The notes below the pieces were generated by a model, which worked only from the letters and a program-made list of their open reading frames with translations, was not told the DNA's origin and did no database searches. 64,000 nucleotides of DNA. It comes from Geoglobus acetivorans. Lineage in GTDB: Archaea; Halobacteriota; Archaeoglobi; Archaeoglobales; Archaeoglobaceae. Of this stretch, positions 1-8,689 are shown piece after piece. The translations under genes were made by a program, and so were the position numbers. Each line of letters begins with the position of its first letter. Position 1 is the first letter of the stretch. The stretch covers positions 1,678,328 through 1,742,327 of the forward strand of contig NZ_CP087714.1 in the NCBI RefSeq assembly GCF_039641995.1, read 5' to 3'.

Positions 1-48
1 ATTTGGGTTTTTAGTGATGCTTTGGGTGTAAATTTTTGTGAGGTGATA

Positions 49-1017
49 TCAGGGTTTCAGATTGGTTATGACCTTCAGGATATCCCTGAACGTCAGCTCT
101 GCACTCCTCTCACTCTCAATTCTGATCACCTTTCTGGTCAGTCTCAGGGCAGAGACCATGTCTCCTCTCTGCACCGCCTCCAGAAAGCCGAACTCATCTT
201 CAACCCACCTGAACTCCTCGAGAATTCTGGTTTCATACTTGTCAAGGCAGTCACTGGTCAGACAGTCGTAGAAGACCTTCGCAGAGTGCAGCGCGGGGGC
301 GTTCCCCTCCCCGAAACCGCTTATGCACCCTATTGCCTCCCCGACACCGTAAACGTTTCCGTCCCTGAAGGGAAGGGATTTTGAAGGGGGATACATCCTG
401 ACGAAACCTCTGCACCCACAGGATTTCTCCCTCTCCTCGAACCCGTACTTTTCTCGGAGCTTTTTGACCATCTCCTCTGCCCTCTCGACACTCTTGTCTC
501 CTGCCCCTATGTGCCATCTACCCTCTCCCAGAGGAAATGCCCATGCGTATCCTGTCCTCCTGGCGTAGGCGTAGATGTCCTCGTCTTTCTCGTGTTCCTC
601 TATGTACTGAACTGTGTGGTACCTCATGTGGACGTCGTCCTCACCAACCTCGGGCAGGAATGCCCTTTTGCTCCCGGTGGCATCCACGACTATGTCCGGG
701 TTTTCAATCTCTCTGAACTCCAGCTCTTTCCATAAATCCTGAAGGAGCCTCTTTCTGTCGAACATCACAATGTTTTTGACCCTGAACCTGATACCGTTGG
801 CGTAGGCATATCTGGGCCTTGAGATTATGTAATCGTCAAGATCGAGCCCGATATCTCTGTAGAGGTTCTTGGCCTGCCTGTATGCTATACCCCACGCACA
901 TCTGCAGTCGGGAGAGTTTCTTTCATCCCTGATGCCGAGCTCATAATCCCCGTTATTCCTGAGGAGCATGTAAAGGTAGCTTCCAGCCATTCCGGCCCCG
1001 TAAATCTGTATCCTCAT
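49..1017 (-). CDS. FAD-dependent oxidoreductase, geranylgeranyl reductase-like
   Basis: A 322-residue flavoprotein of the geranylgeranyl reductase type. The N-terminus carries the Rossmann dinucleotide motif GAGMAGS (residues 7-13), a DATG motif lies at 112-115, and GYAWAFP (156-162) matches the family block that shapes the lipid-binding cavity. A second FAD contact, VYGVGEAIG, is at 222-230. Family members saturate isoprenoid chains of archaeal lipids or quinones. At 322 residues it is shorter than the usual 390-450, so its substrate may differ. It lies 61 bp downstream of the MoxR/DUF58 operon on the same strand and may be its last gene. The FAD fold is secure; lipid reduction is inferred. 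Confidence 0.8.
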   Translation of the reverse strand: MRIQIYGAGMAGSYLYMLLRNNGDYELGIRDERNSPDCRCAWGIAYRQAKNLYRDIGLDLDDYIISRPRYAYANGIRFRVKNIVMFDRKRLLQDLWKELEFREIENPDIVVDATGSKRAFLPEVGEDDVHMRYHTVQYIEEHEKDEDIYAYARRTGYAWAFPLGEGRWHIGAGDKSVERAEEMVKKLREKYGFEEREKSCGCRGFVRMYPPSKSLPFRDGNVYGVGEAIGCISGFGEGNAPALHSAKVFYDCLTSDCLDKYETRILEEFRWVEDEFGFLEAVQRGDMVSALRLTRKVIRIESERSAELTFRDILKVITNLKP

Positions 1018-1078
1018 CTAATCACCCTGAATGCTGTATTCCTGGGTGGAAAGATGGTAATTAAAATTTTTCCTGTAC

Positions 1079-1624
1079 TCATATTTTTTCAAAGTCTGCC
1101 CTCCTCCAGAAAAGCAGGACCGCAAATGCCGTGATGGATGTGACCACTGCCGCCTGCGTCGACGCTCCGCCCGGAACGTCCAGAAAGCTCCTGATGACAA
1201 AAAGACCGGCCGCAAGGATGAGGGCTCCTGCAGCCAGGATGGCGGCACCTCTCTTCGCCCTGTCTTCAGCAACCATGTTCATCAGGGCAAGCAGGGTGCT
1301 GAAAACGAAAATCTCCCTGAAGATAAGACCTGACAGCATGAATGCAGCGAGCAGGTATTCTGGAAAACTCCCGCTTCTGTCTTCATTCAGACCGTCTTCG
1401 AGCAGGAGGATTGTAGGTAAGAGCACGGACAGGACTGTGATCGGGTCGAGGTCGAACACATTTGTGACCCTGAATTCATAGCTGAGGGAGATGCAGTAAA
1501 CTCCAAACGATATCAGGAACGGGTTTTTCCTGTATCTGGACAGCAGGTATATCGCCGGAGCGACAAACGGGGTCTTCACGCCCGCAATGATTCCTCCAAC
1601 CAGTGCGGCTACCAGTCCTATCAT
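1079..1624 (-). CDS. Polytopic membrane protein of the MoxR operon
   Basis: A 181-residue hydrophobic protein with roughly five predicted membrane segments (about residues 1-20, 35-50, 60-75, 90-115 and 125-172) and a short basic tail. I recognise no catalytic motif or named family. Its start codon overlaps the stop of the DUF58 gene by four bases (ATGA), so it is very probably translationally coupled and works with the MoxR/DUF58 membrane complex. Calling it a real gene rests on this coupling and on coherent hydrophobic patterning. Confidence 0.7.
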   Translation of the reverse strand: MIGLVAALVGGIIAGVKTPFVAPAIYLLSRYRKNPFLISFGVYCISLSYEFRVTNVFDLDPITVLSVLLPTILLLEDGLNEDRSGSFPEYLLAAFMLSGLIFREIFVFSTLLALMNMVAEDRAKRGAAILAAGALILAAGLFVIRSFLDVPGGASTQAAVVTSITAFAVLLFWRRADFEKI

Positions 1625-2937
1625 CTCAGAGCACCCCGTATGACTTCTAACAGATCCGACGGGCCGAGGTCGATGGTCGGAACGATTCTGCCGAGCTTTC
1701 TCAGGAGTTTTTCCCTCTCAATATACCTCCTGTAGAGCCAGAGAATCGTGTCCCTGTTCAGCCTGGACTCGTCGTAGAACAGTACCGGATTTGGGGTGAG
1801 GAGCAGGATCCTGTTTCTGTCCCTGAGTTCCGACAGGATCCTCACAAGCTCGCCCGTGTTGGATGCAATGTCGGCAATGAATATCAGGAAGGCCGATGAC
1901 GGAAGGCTGCTCACAGCCTCAACCAGTCCCGTGGAGAAACCACCTCTCCTCTTGAGCGCGGGCATGACTTTTCTGAGGAACCTTCTGCTGTCGTCCGAAA
2001 CCCTGAGGTTGATCTCCGGCAGCTTGACCCCGAGAAGGTTTGAGCGTATCGAGCCTATTTTGAGCGACCTGATGAACCTCTCTATCTGTTCCGGGGATCT
2101 GGATGCATCCACCCTGAACCTGACCCCGTAGTCGTCGTAGACTATCAGTCCGACCCGGTAGTTTTTCATGAGGCTGTACGAAATCTGCAGCGTGAGGGTC
2201 GTTGCGTAGTCAATCCTGGATCTGCTCACCGCCTTTCTCATCTCCCTGCCAGCGTCGAGTATTATGTACACATCTCCCTCAAGCTCCCTGAGGAACTCTT
2301 TAACCACAAGCTCTCCGAGCCTTGCAGTTGCTTTCCACTCCACATGCTTTATGTCGTCTCCGCTCTGGAACTTTCTCAGAGAGTCGATCTCCATCGTCTG
2401 GAGGCCAAGAAGGACCTTCATGTACGTGGTGGCCAGCCGGAGGTTCTCCTCTTCTCTAACGTCCTCCTTTATTTTCTCAAGGGAAGGATAAACCTCGACC
2501 TCAACTTCGGAGTCCCCAGTTATGCTGCTGCAGTAGAGCCCCCGCATGTCGGATACCATTACCCGGGGGCCCCTGATCCTGTAAACTCCCCTCGCTGGGG
2601 TGATCGTAAACTCTACGACCTTTTCCTCTTTTCCGTTCAGCACGATCTCTGTTTTTTCAGCTTCAAAACCCGGTGGCAGGAACTCCTTCAGAACGGTAAC
2701 CTTCAGCTTCCTGTCCGTGAAGTTTCTCAGTCTGACCATTGATCTGTGTTTCTTTCCCTCAACCAGCCTTGGACTGATCTCCCATCCAGCATCTATCCTC
2801 GGAGAGAACTCGGTTCGGATGTACGTGAGGTAAAGTAAGACTGAAAATCCGAGAAGGGCCGGAAACACGTTTTCAAGGAGATACGCCTGGACGAAAAGCA
2901 GGACTGCCAGGGTTGAGAGTATCTCCTCTCTTCTCAT
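1621..2937 (-). CDS. DUF58 family protein, partner of MoxR
   Basis: A 438-residue protein with an N-terminal membrane hairpin (about residues 8-40), a beta-rich middle region and the DUF58 signature at about 185-215 (DSLRKF..GDD..H.EWKATARLGELVVKEF). A von Willebrand A-like segment follows, starting at VYIILDAG (223-230). DUF58 proteins are almost always encoded beside MoxR AAA+ ATPases and are thought to be their membrane-anchored substrates or effectors. The start overlaps the MoxR stop by four bases and the stop overlaps the next membrane gene by four. Family assignment is firm; the process served is unknown. Confidence 0.9.
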   Translation of the reverse strand: MRREEILSTLAVLLFVQAYLLENVFPALLGFSVLLYLTYIRTEFSPRIDAGWEISPRLVEGKKHRSMVRLRNFTDRKLKVTVLKEFLPPGFEAEKTEIVLNGKEEKVVEFTITPARGVYRIRGPRVMVSDMRGLYCSSITGDSEVEVEVYPSLEKIKEDVREEENLRLATTYMKVLLGLQTMEIDSLRKFQSGDDIKHVEWKATARLGELVVKEFLRELEGDVYIILDAGREMRKAVSRSRIDYATTLTLQISYSLMKNYRVGLIVYDDYGVRFRVDASRSPEQIERFIRSLKIGSIRSNLLGVKLPEINLRVSDDSRRFLRKVMPALKRRGGFSTGLVEAVSSLPSSAFLIFIADIASNTGELVRILSELRDRNRILLLTPNPVLFYDESRLNRDTILWLYRRYIEREKLLRKLGRIVPTIDLGPSDLLEVIRGALR

Positions 2938-3863
2938 TTCGGAACCTCTATCTCTTCCAGAATGTCCGCCAGCACATTCTCGGGTTTCAGACCGTCCATC
3001 TCGTACTCCGCCTTCAGTTTTATTCTGTGGGCCAGGACTGGCCTGACGACTTTCTTCACGTCGTCCGGAATGACGTACTCCCTACCGTTCAGAAATGCGA
3101 ATGCCTTGGATGCGAACAGCAGGTGCTCGGAGGCCCTGGGGCTTGCACCGAGGAGAAACCTCTCGTCAGTCCTGGTTTTCAGCGAGATCTCGTAGATGTA
3201 GTTCAGTATCTGTTCGCTTGCCCTGACCTTCTTCACCTCTTCAGAAAGTGCGAGGATTTCGCGGATGTCCACAATTCTTTCGACGTCATCGAACTCCCCG
3301 CTCTCCTTTCTTTTAAGCAGGAGCAGTTCCTCCTCCCTGTCGGGGTAACCTATCTGTATCCTCATCATGAATCTGTCCAGCTGCGCCTCGGGCAGACTGT
3401 ATACGCCCTCATACTCCACTGGATTCATGGTGGCTATCACCAGAAACGGCTCCGGCAGGGGGTGGGTGTTCCCCTCAACAGTAACCTGTCTTTCCTGCAT
3501 CGCCTCAAGCAGAGCTGACTGTGTTTTCGGGGTGGCACGGTTGATCTCGTCTGCCAGAACCACGTTGGCGAAAACCGGACCCTTTCTGAATCTGAATTCC
3601 GAGGTTTTCTGGTCGTACACCAGGCTGCCGGTGATATCTGCCGGCATCAGGTCCGGGGTGAGCTGGATTCTTGAGAACGACAGCCCTATGGCGCCTGCGA
3701 ACGTCTTTGCTATCGTCGTTTTTGCAACTCCCGGGAGACCTTCAAGCAGAACATGGCCCCTTGATAGTAAAGCCATGGCGAGAAGCTCAATCACCTCTTC
3801 CTTTCCAACTACTGCCTTGTTAATCTCTCCTTTCAGCTTTTCCATAAACTCCTTCCCGTCCAT
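2934..3863 (-). CDS. MoxR-family AAA+ ATPase
   Basis: A MoxR chaperone-like ATPase with Walker A GLPGVAKT (about residues 42-49), Walker B ending in DEIN, a sensor region around ATMNP and the C-terminal lid. The frame is open to a GTG at 3875, but GGTGAT lies four bases before the ATG at 3863 and includes that GTG, so 3863 is the better start (309 residues). The gene overlaps the end of the DUF4350 gene by 44 bases. MoxR proteins assemble or activate partner complexes, often with von Willebrand-domain proteins; the neighbours here are DUF58, DUF4350 and a DUF4129-type protein. Confidence 0.95.
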   Translation of the reverse strand: MDGKEFMEKLKGEINKAVVGKEEVIELLAMALLSRGHVLLEGLPGVAKTTIAKTFAGAIGLSFSRIQLTPDLMPADITGSLVYDQKTSEFRFRKGPVFANVVLADEINRATPKTQSALLEAMQERQVTVEGNTHPLPEPFLVIATMNPVEYEGVYSLPEAQLDRFMMRIQIGYPDREEELLLLKRKESGEFDDVERIVDIREILALSEEVKKVRASEQILNYIYEISLKTRTDERFLLGASPRASEHLLFASKAFAFLNGREYVIPDDVKKVVRPVLAHRIKLKAEYEMDGLKPENVLADILEEIEVPK

Positions 3864-4845
3864 ACGTATCACCAAGCTTTGATCCCGTTTTTATCTCGTT
3901 AATCATCCTCTCGAGCAAATCCGCATCGACCCATTCCGGCAGATCATCGAGAATGTTCTCTTCTCTTCTGGGGAAAAGTCCCATCATGACGTTTATAATT
4001 CTGCTGATCACACCGCTTTCCACGACAACAGCAAGAGCAGCAACTGCCAGGAAGACCTGAAACGCCCGCGCCCTATCCAACTCTCTGTGAATGTAAACTG
4101 TTGTCAGGGAGTACGGGTTGAAGTCAGAGTGGTGGGCCTCATCGAAATAGAACGTCCCCGTCCCCAGGTACCTCACGAGATTCTCGATGAACTTCCTGTT
4201 TTCACCGAACATGTCGTTTGTCAGAATGTCCGGGTCGGAGAGCAGTATGATTCTTCCGTTCCCGTACTTAAGCTCGGTCATGATGGGGTAGGATTTGTGT
4301 GCTTTCCCCACCGCGCTTACCTTGCTTGTGAGGATCACTCCTTCACTCCCCGTTATCGCAGAGGGGATGTTCAGGGTGATTCTCTCAACGCCCTCTGCAA
4401 GTGAGGGGTCGTTTATTCTGACCACAACCGGAAATTCGCTCCTCTTGCTGTAAAACAGGTCTTTGAGGGGCTGCTTTGAAAATCTGGCCTTCACCCCGAG
4501 CATGCTGAGCAGGCCGTTTGCCGTGCCGAAGTCGTCCGCTATGAAGAGCGTCCCACCATTGTCGAGAAACGCCCTGACCTCGCTGGCCTCTAACGCCGAA
4601 AATTCAACGTCAGGACCGATGATCATCAGAACACCGTCGAGCTCGCCAAGCCTGACGGAGTTGTAGGGGTACATTAACGGTACAACCCTGCCGTTCTCGG
4701 CTACCAGCCTTGCGAACTCCGTGCATCCGTCCCACCTGGGGCTGAACATGCTGAACTCCGCGGAGGTCTTTATGATCGGGACAGCTACGGGCAGAATTAA
4801 AAGCGTCAGTCCTATGAACACCAGTAACGGATAGATTATCCTCAT
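3820..4845 (-). CDS. DUF4350 domain membrane protein
   Basis: A 341-residue protein with an N-terminal membrane segment (about residues 5-25), an extracytoplasmic domain of DUF4350 type (LDNGGTLFIADDFG block near residues 92-105, like a type 1 glutamine-amidotransferase fold) and a second membrane segment near 258-280, then a charged cytoplasmic tail. DUF4350 proteins commonly sit between DUF4129 and MoxR genes in membrane operons. The start overlaps the upstream stop by four bases. No catalytic residues are evident, so a structural or sensing role is more likely than an enzymatic one. Confidence 0.85.
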   Translation of the reverse strand: MRIIYPLLVFIGLTLLILPVAVPIIKTSAEFSMFSPRWDGCTEFARLVAENGRVVPLMYPYNSVRLGELDGVLMIIGPDVEFSALEASEVRAFLDNGGTLFIADDFGTANGLLSMLGVKARFSKQPLKDLFYSKRSEFPVVVRINDPSLAEGVERITLNIPSAITGSEGVILTSKVSAVGKAHKSYPIMTELKYGNGRIILLSDPDILTNDMFGENRKFIENLVRYLGTGTFYFDEAHHSDFNPYSLTTVYIHRELDRARAFQVFLAVAALAVVVESGVISRIINVMMGLFPRREENILDDLPEWVDADLLERMINEIKTGSKLGDTYGREGVYGKAERRD

Positions 4846-6644
4846 TCAAGTTCCTCCAGCAACCCTGTTACCAGCCTGAAGTACATCTCCCTTTCCCTTT
4901 CGTCCAGTTCGATTTCTCCGTAGACTGCCCTCTCGTGGAGGTCGGTGATTATCCTCAGCTTATCGGCAAATGGCTCGCCTTTCAGCGATTTGAGCAGCTC
5001 TCTGGGTGTCTGGCTCCTTCTGAGCCTGTACCTGTCCACCAGTCTGTTGAACAGCGCCCTGTATACATCCTCTATGCTGCCTGTAACCTCTTCAATTTTT
5101 CGCTCTTCCTGTTCTGCTGCCTTCACATGTTCGGCCTCATGCTGCTTCTCTGGCTCAGGCTTTTGCCCGGACCTTTTCCTGCGAGACATCGCGTAAAGGA
5201 TCAGGAGGATGGCTGAGATGACTAATGCGAGCAGGAGATTAACGTGAGTTGCCACAACCCTTATCTCGACCGTGCTGGATGTGGCAGGCCTGTGCAGGGC
5301 ATCTCCCGGATAATGCACGGATATCCTGTACACTCCCGGTTTTGTGAACATCAGCGTGAAGTTGAACTCGTTTGATGTGTTGAGTTTCAGGATTTTGCTG
5401 GAGTCGATTAACACCGTAACGGGAACAGCGTATTCAACGCCGGTGATTCTCCCGCTGAACCCCACGGTTTCGTTTGGTTTTATCTCTGTGCTGTTGGCCT
5501 CCAGGTATATCGTGACCGGGAGTCTGGAGAAGAAAATTGATGCGTTTGCGGAGGATGCTTCGTACGTTTCATTTCCTGCGTAGCTCGCAGAGATGTTCAC
5601 GTATCCTTCGGAATCTCTTGTGACGTTGAGGCTGAAGAGGCCGTTTGAGGTCTCCACGACTCTCTCTGCACCATCTACGCTCACGGTAACGGTCGAATTT
5701 ACTGGGCTGCCGTAGAAATCCGACAGAAAACCGGAAATCTCCACGTTCTCCCCGATTAATGCGGATGGTTTGCTGAGGAGAAGGATGTGTGTGGGAATTC
5801 TGCTCACGAGTACCTCAACCACGTTTGACCTGATGGTGGTGCCGTCCTTCAGGCCTTCCGCATAAATTTCGTGCCTGCCGAGCGTGTCGAAGCTGTAACG
5901 CATGGTCGTGCCGGTCAGGCTGAACCTCACACCGTCTATGAAGATTGCCGTCGGAGTCACGTTCACCGCATGAACCCGGATCTCGACCTCCTGGTGGAGG
6001 AACGGGGTGTAGTCGGAAACCGTTACCGTGATACCCTCGCCGATTGTCTTCCTTTCATATCTGTCCAGCAGGTAGCTGTACTGCCTGATGAGGCCCTTGA
6101 CGTCTTTCAGCGTGTCTCTGATGCCTGAGACGTCAAAATGCAGCTCCGAAGACCCGTTCCAGAGGGATAGCTGTTCGATGTCGTTGAGAGACCCGTTAAT
6201 CCTCTCGACAGAGAGCTCCATGCTGAGAAGGGCGCTCCTGGCCCTGACGTACGTTGCATAATCCCCACCTTTTGTCAGAGCTTTCATACTGTCCAGAAAC
6301 TCTGCCTGGGAATCTGCCAGCTTCTCCAGCTCAGAGGAGAGCGTTATGAACGGCGGTATGACTGTCGAGACGTTGCTCCTCACACCCTTCAGGCTGTAGT
6401 ACCTCGCTTCCATTGCAGTGAGCATCACTCTTTCATTGAGCGATGCTGAGATGTTTACCGCACTCGCATCCTCGTCCAGAAACTTCTCCAGGCATTTTTC
6501 AGCCTGTCCCAGGATGTCGGAAAAGTAATCGTAAATGGCATCATCACTCGGAACTGCATTGGAGTAGAGTTCGTGTCTGGTTTCCACGGCGATGACAGGG
6601 CTTATCAGCGAGATGATCAGGATGATCGGCAGAAACTTTCGCAT
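4842..6644 (-). CDS. Secreted membrane-anchored protein with Ig-like repeats and DUF4129-type tail
   Basis: First gene of the minus-strand operon, 600 residues. A signal peptide (about 1-19) precedes an alpha-helical region (20-200), then two or three Ig-like beta domains in which phrases such as VTVSVDG and VTVLIDSS recur (about 200-460). A membrane helix (about 466-488) is followed by a basic stop-transfer and a cytoplasmic C-terminal domain (about 525-600) resembling DUF4129: SQTPRELL is followed by a helical hairpin ending RLVTGLLEELE. Several N-x-S/T sequons suggest an exposed, glycosylated ectodomain. This architecture suits a surface sensor or adhesin whose tail is handled by the MoxR/DUF58 machinery; that role is inferred. 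Confidence 0.82.
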   Translation of the reverse strand: MRKFLPIILIISLISPVIAVETRHELYSNAVPSDDAIYDYFSDILGQAEKCLEKFLDEDASAVNISASLNERVMLTAMEARYYSLKGVRSNVSTVIPPFITLSSELEKLADSQAEFLDSMKALTKGGDYATYVRARSALLSMELSVERINGSLNDIEQLSLWNGSSELHFDVSGIRDTLKDVKGLIRQYSYLLDRYERKTIGEGITVTVSDYTPFLHQEVEIRVHAVNVTPTAIFIDGVRFSLTGTTMRYSFDTLGRHEIYAEGLKDGTTIRSNVVEVLVSRIPTHILLLSKPSALIGENVEISGFLSDFYGSPVNSTVTVSVDGAERVVETSNGLFSLNVTRDSEGYVNISASYAGNETYEASSANASIFFSRLPVTIYLEANSTEIKPNETVGFSGRITGVEYAVPVTVLIDSSKILKLNTSNEFNFTLMFTKPGVYRISVHYPGDALHRPATSSTVEIRVVATHVNLLLALVISAILLILYAMSRRKRSGQKPEPEKQHEAEHVKAAEQEERKIEEVTGSIEDVYRALFNRLVDRYRLRRSQTPRELLKSLKGEPFADKLRIITDLHERAVYGEIELDEREREMYFRLVTGLLEELE

Positions 6645-6668
6645 TGTTAGTTCTGACCAAGCAAATGA

Positions 6669-6676
6669 TATATAAA
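6669..6676. promoter_or_regulatory. Bidirectional TATA element between divergent operons
   Basis: TATATAAA reads as a TATA box on both strands. Its centre is about 30 bases from the ATG of the plus-strand gene (6702) and about 28 bases from the ATG of the minus-strand operon (6644). With the usual archaeal spacing of about 26 bases, both transcripts would have leaders of only a few bases. Neither start has a clear ribosome binding site, which agrees with near-leaderless messages. Confidence 0.6.
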
Positions 6677-6701
6677 GTTTTGAATTTCATCAGAAAATCA
6701 G

Positions 6702-7451
6702 ATGAAGGCCAAGTACCCTGCGGGTGTAGCTTTGATTGTCGCTGGAGTGGTGATCGCGTTCAAAGGGGCGATGGAGGCAAATCAGAGTCTGGTGAACGCG
6801 GGAATAGGGGGTGTTTTTCTCGGAGTGGTCGTTCTCTCGTTCTCCACCTCAGACCACATAAAGTACGATGCCTTCAGGACAGTCTTCAACCCCTACGTGG
6901 TTCTGACCAGAAACCTCACGAACTCGCTCGGGCTGGGGGGGAAATCGGTTTACATCCCACCTTACGACAACATGCCTGATGGGGGCGTTTTTGTCCCCCT
7001 GCACGATGACTTCGATCTGGACCTTGCGAGATTTGACGACAGAACGGTGTTTCTCACTGATTCGGGCAGGGAGAGGGAGATGGGGCTGCTTCTCGTCCCC
7101 CTCGGAAGGGATCTGGTGAGGATGTACGAGGAGTATTCGGGCATGGACCTTGCAGGTGCGGGTCTCGGTGCTGTGGAAAGTGTTTCTGCGGTTCTCAGAT
7201 CTTTGGGCTTGGCAAAATCTGTGGATGTTGAGGAGGAGGGCGACGAGATCAGGGTTTACGTGGGTGGAGTGAAGGTCAGGGAATTCTGCTCTAGGGAGTG
7301 CGAGCGGATAGCCTGTCCGGTATGCAGCTCGATCATGCTTTCCATCTCCAAGGCCCTGAACGAGCTGATCGTGGTTGAGGAGATCGACTTCAACGACAGG
7401 TTTGTCGAGATATCTGCAAGGAAACTCGGAGGGGTTGATTCATGGATGTAG
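6702..7451 (+). CDS. Membrane-anchored protein with a cysteine cluster, unknown function
   Basis: A 249-residue protein with two N-terminal membrane segments (about 7-23 and 30-47) and a soluble domain ending in a cluster of four cysteines, CSRECERIACPVC (about residues 196-210), spaced like a metal or iron-sulfur site. I recognise no family. It is the first gene of a three-gene plus-strand set of membrane proteins divergent from the MoxR operon. The next start lies ten bases inside this gene's end, which suggests coupling. A role in surface or membrane biology is a guess from context. Confidence 0.7.
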   Translation: MKAKYPAGVALIVAGVVIAFKGAMEANQSLVNAGIGGVFLGVVVLSFSTSDHIKYDAFRTVFNPYVVLTRNLTNSLGLGGKSVYIPPYDNMPDGGVFVPLHDDFDLDLARFDDRTVFLTDSGREREMGLLLVPLGRDLVRMYEEYSGMDLAGAGLGAVESVSAVLRSLGLAKSVDVEEEGDEIRVYVGGVKVREFCSRECERIACPVCSSIMLSISKALNELIVVEEIDFNDRFVEISARKLGGVDSWM

Positions 7452-7681
7452 ATGATGCAATAGTGCTCGTCATCGCTGTGTGGGTCTTCATAGTCACGGT
7501 TCTCGTCAAGACTGTGGACGTCTACGTTACACTGCTGCTGATAGGCCTTCTTGTTGTTGCCGAGGTTGGTGGTTATTTTATAAATCCGGATACAAAGAAG
7601 GGGTTGAATTCGGCAATCTACTTCCTGCTCTTCGTGTTTCTCATAATAGTGGTCAGGAAGGTCATGGAGGTCCTGTCCTGA
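7442..7681 (+). CDS. Small three-helix membrane protein
   Basis: A 79-residue protein that is almost entirely hydrophobic, with three predicted membrane helices (about 5-22, 26-43 and 55-72) joined by short polar loops such as NPDTKKG. It overlaps the upstream gene by ten bases and precedes a DUF1616 protein. No family is recognised. The overlap and consistent hydrophobic periodicity support a real gene rather than a chance frame. Confidence 0.65.
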   Translation: MDVDDAIVLVIAVWVFIVTVLVKTVDVYVTLLLIGLLVVAEVGGYFINPDTKKGLNSAIYFLLFVFLIIVVRKVMEVLS

Positions 7682-7702
7682 CCTAGAGCGAGAGGTGAAG
7701 TC

Positions 7703-8689
7703 ATGGAGGCGAGAGGCTGGAGAAGTGTCTGGGACCTCATTGCGATAGCTGTTTTATCAGCACTCTTAATTCTGATAATCTATCTCTTTCCCGAGAGCAT
7801 CCTCAGGAAGGTGATCGGGCTGGCGTTCATTCTGTTCTTTCCGGGCTATTCGTTCATAACGTTTCTGTTTCCCGAGAGGAAGGAGCTCGACACCATCGAA
7901 AGGGTCGCGCTGTCCTTCGGCCTGAGCATTGCCATAACCCCCCTCATAGGCCTTGCTCTGAACTACACTCCCTTCGGGATAAGGCTCACGCCGATTCTGC
8001 TGAGCCTCTCTGCATTCAACATCCTGTTTTCGTCTTTGGCAATATACCGCAGGTTCAGCGCGAGGGATCCGTTCATACCCAGAATGGATATGAGGGACCT
8101 GCTCGAATGGGACGAGATGAGCAGGCTTGACAAAGCCTTAACGGTCGTTTTGCTTATCGCGATTTTCGCATCCATTGCGACGCTCATCTATGTCATCACA
8201 ACACCTAAACCGGGCGAGAAGTTCACCGAGTTCTACATTCTCGGTCCAGAGGGCAAGGCTGCCGACTATCCGACAAAGCTGTGGGTCGGGCAGAACGGGA
8301 CGGTGATAATCGGCATAGTGAACCACGAGTACAGGACCGTCAACTACACCGTAGAGGTGTGGCTTGTCAATGCAACATTTCAGAACAACACCACAGTCAT
8401 CCACCACATGTACTTCTTCGACAGGTTCAACGTTACGCTCAACCACACGCCCGTGAACATCGAGGGCAACTGGACACCCCAGTGGGAGATGAGGTACACG
8501 TTTTCGATTGACAAACCCGGCAGGTACAAGATGTGGTTCCTGCTTTTCAAAGGTGAGGTTCCCCCACTGCCATCAAAGGCTGAGAAGATGAAGGATTACG
8601 CTGGTACTGAAGCAGAGAGGAGGATTTTGGATGCTGTGGAGGGGAGAATTCAGAGTTTAAATCTGAATCTTGTTGTAAGAGAGATTTGA
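7703..8689 (+). CDS. DUF1616 family membrane protein
   Basis: A 328-residue protein with four N-terminal membrane helices (about 12-28, 34-52, 66-86 and 92-112), a cytoplasmic loop, a fifth helix (about 145-170) and a C-terminal extracytoplasmic domain with many N-x-S/T sequons and an immunoglobulin-like pattern. The motif FFPGYSFITFLFPERKELDTIERVALSFGLS (in parts, about 46-76) is typical of DUF1616, a family widespread in Euryarchaeota near surface-glycan and archaeosortase genes. The start follows an AGAGGTGAA ribosome binding site. Its function in the family is not established. Confidence 0.85.
   Translation: MEARGWRSVWDLIAIAVLSALLILIIYLFPESILRKVIGLAFILFFPGYSFITFLFPERKELDTIERVALSFGLSIAITPLIGLALNYTPFGIRLTPILLSLSAFNILFSSLAIYRRFSARDPFIPRMDMRDLLEWDEMSRLDKALTVVLLIAIFASIATLIYVITTPKPGEKFTEFYILGPEGKAADYPTKLWVGQNGTVIIGIVNHEYRTVNYTVEVWLVNATFQNNTTVIHHMYFFDRFNVTLNHTPVNIEGNWTPQWEMRYTFSIDKPGRYKMWFLLFKGEVPPLPSKAEKMKDYAGTEAERRILDAVEGRIQSLNLNLVVREI

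Noticed and set aside
1018-1272. Minus-strand 84-codon frame overlapping the membrane protein gene at 1079-1624.
   Set aside because: Arg/Ser-rich composition of a shadow frame; the overlapped gene has coherent membrane helices and start-stop coupling.
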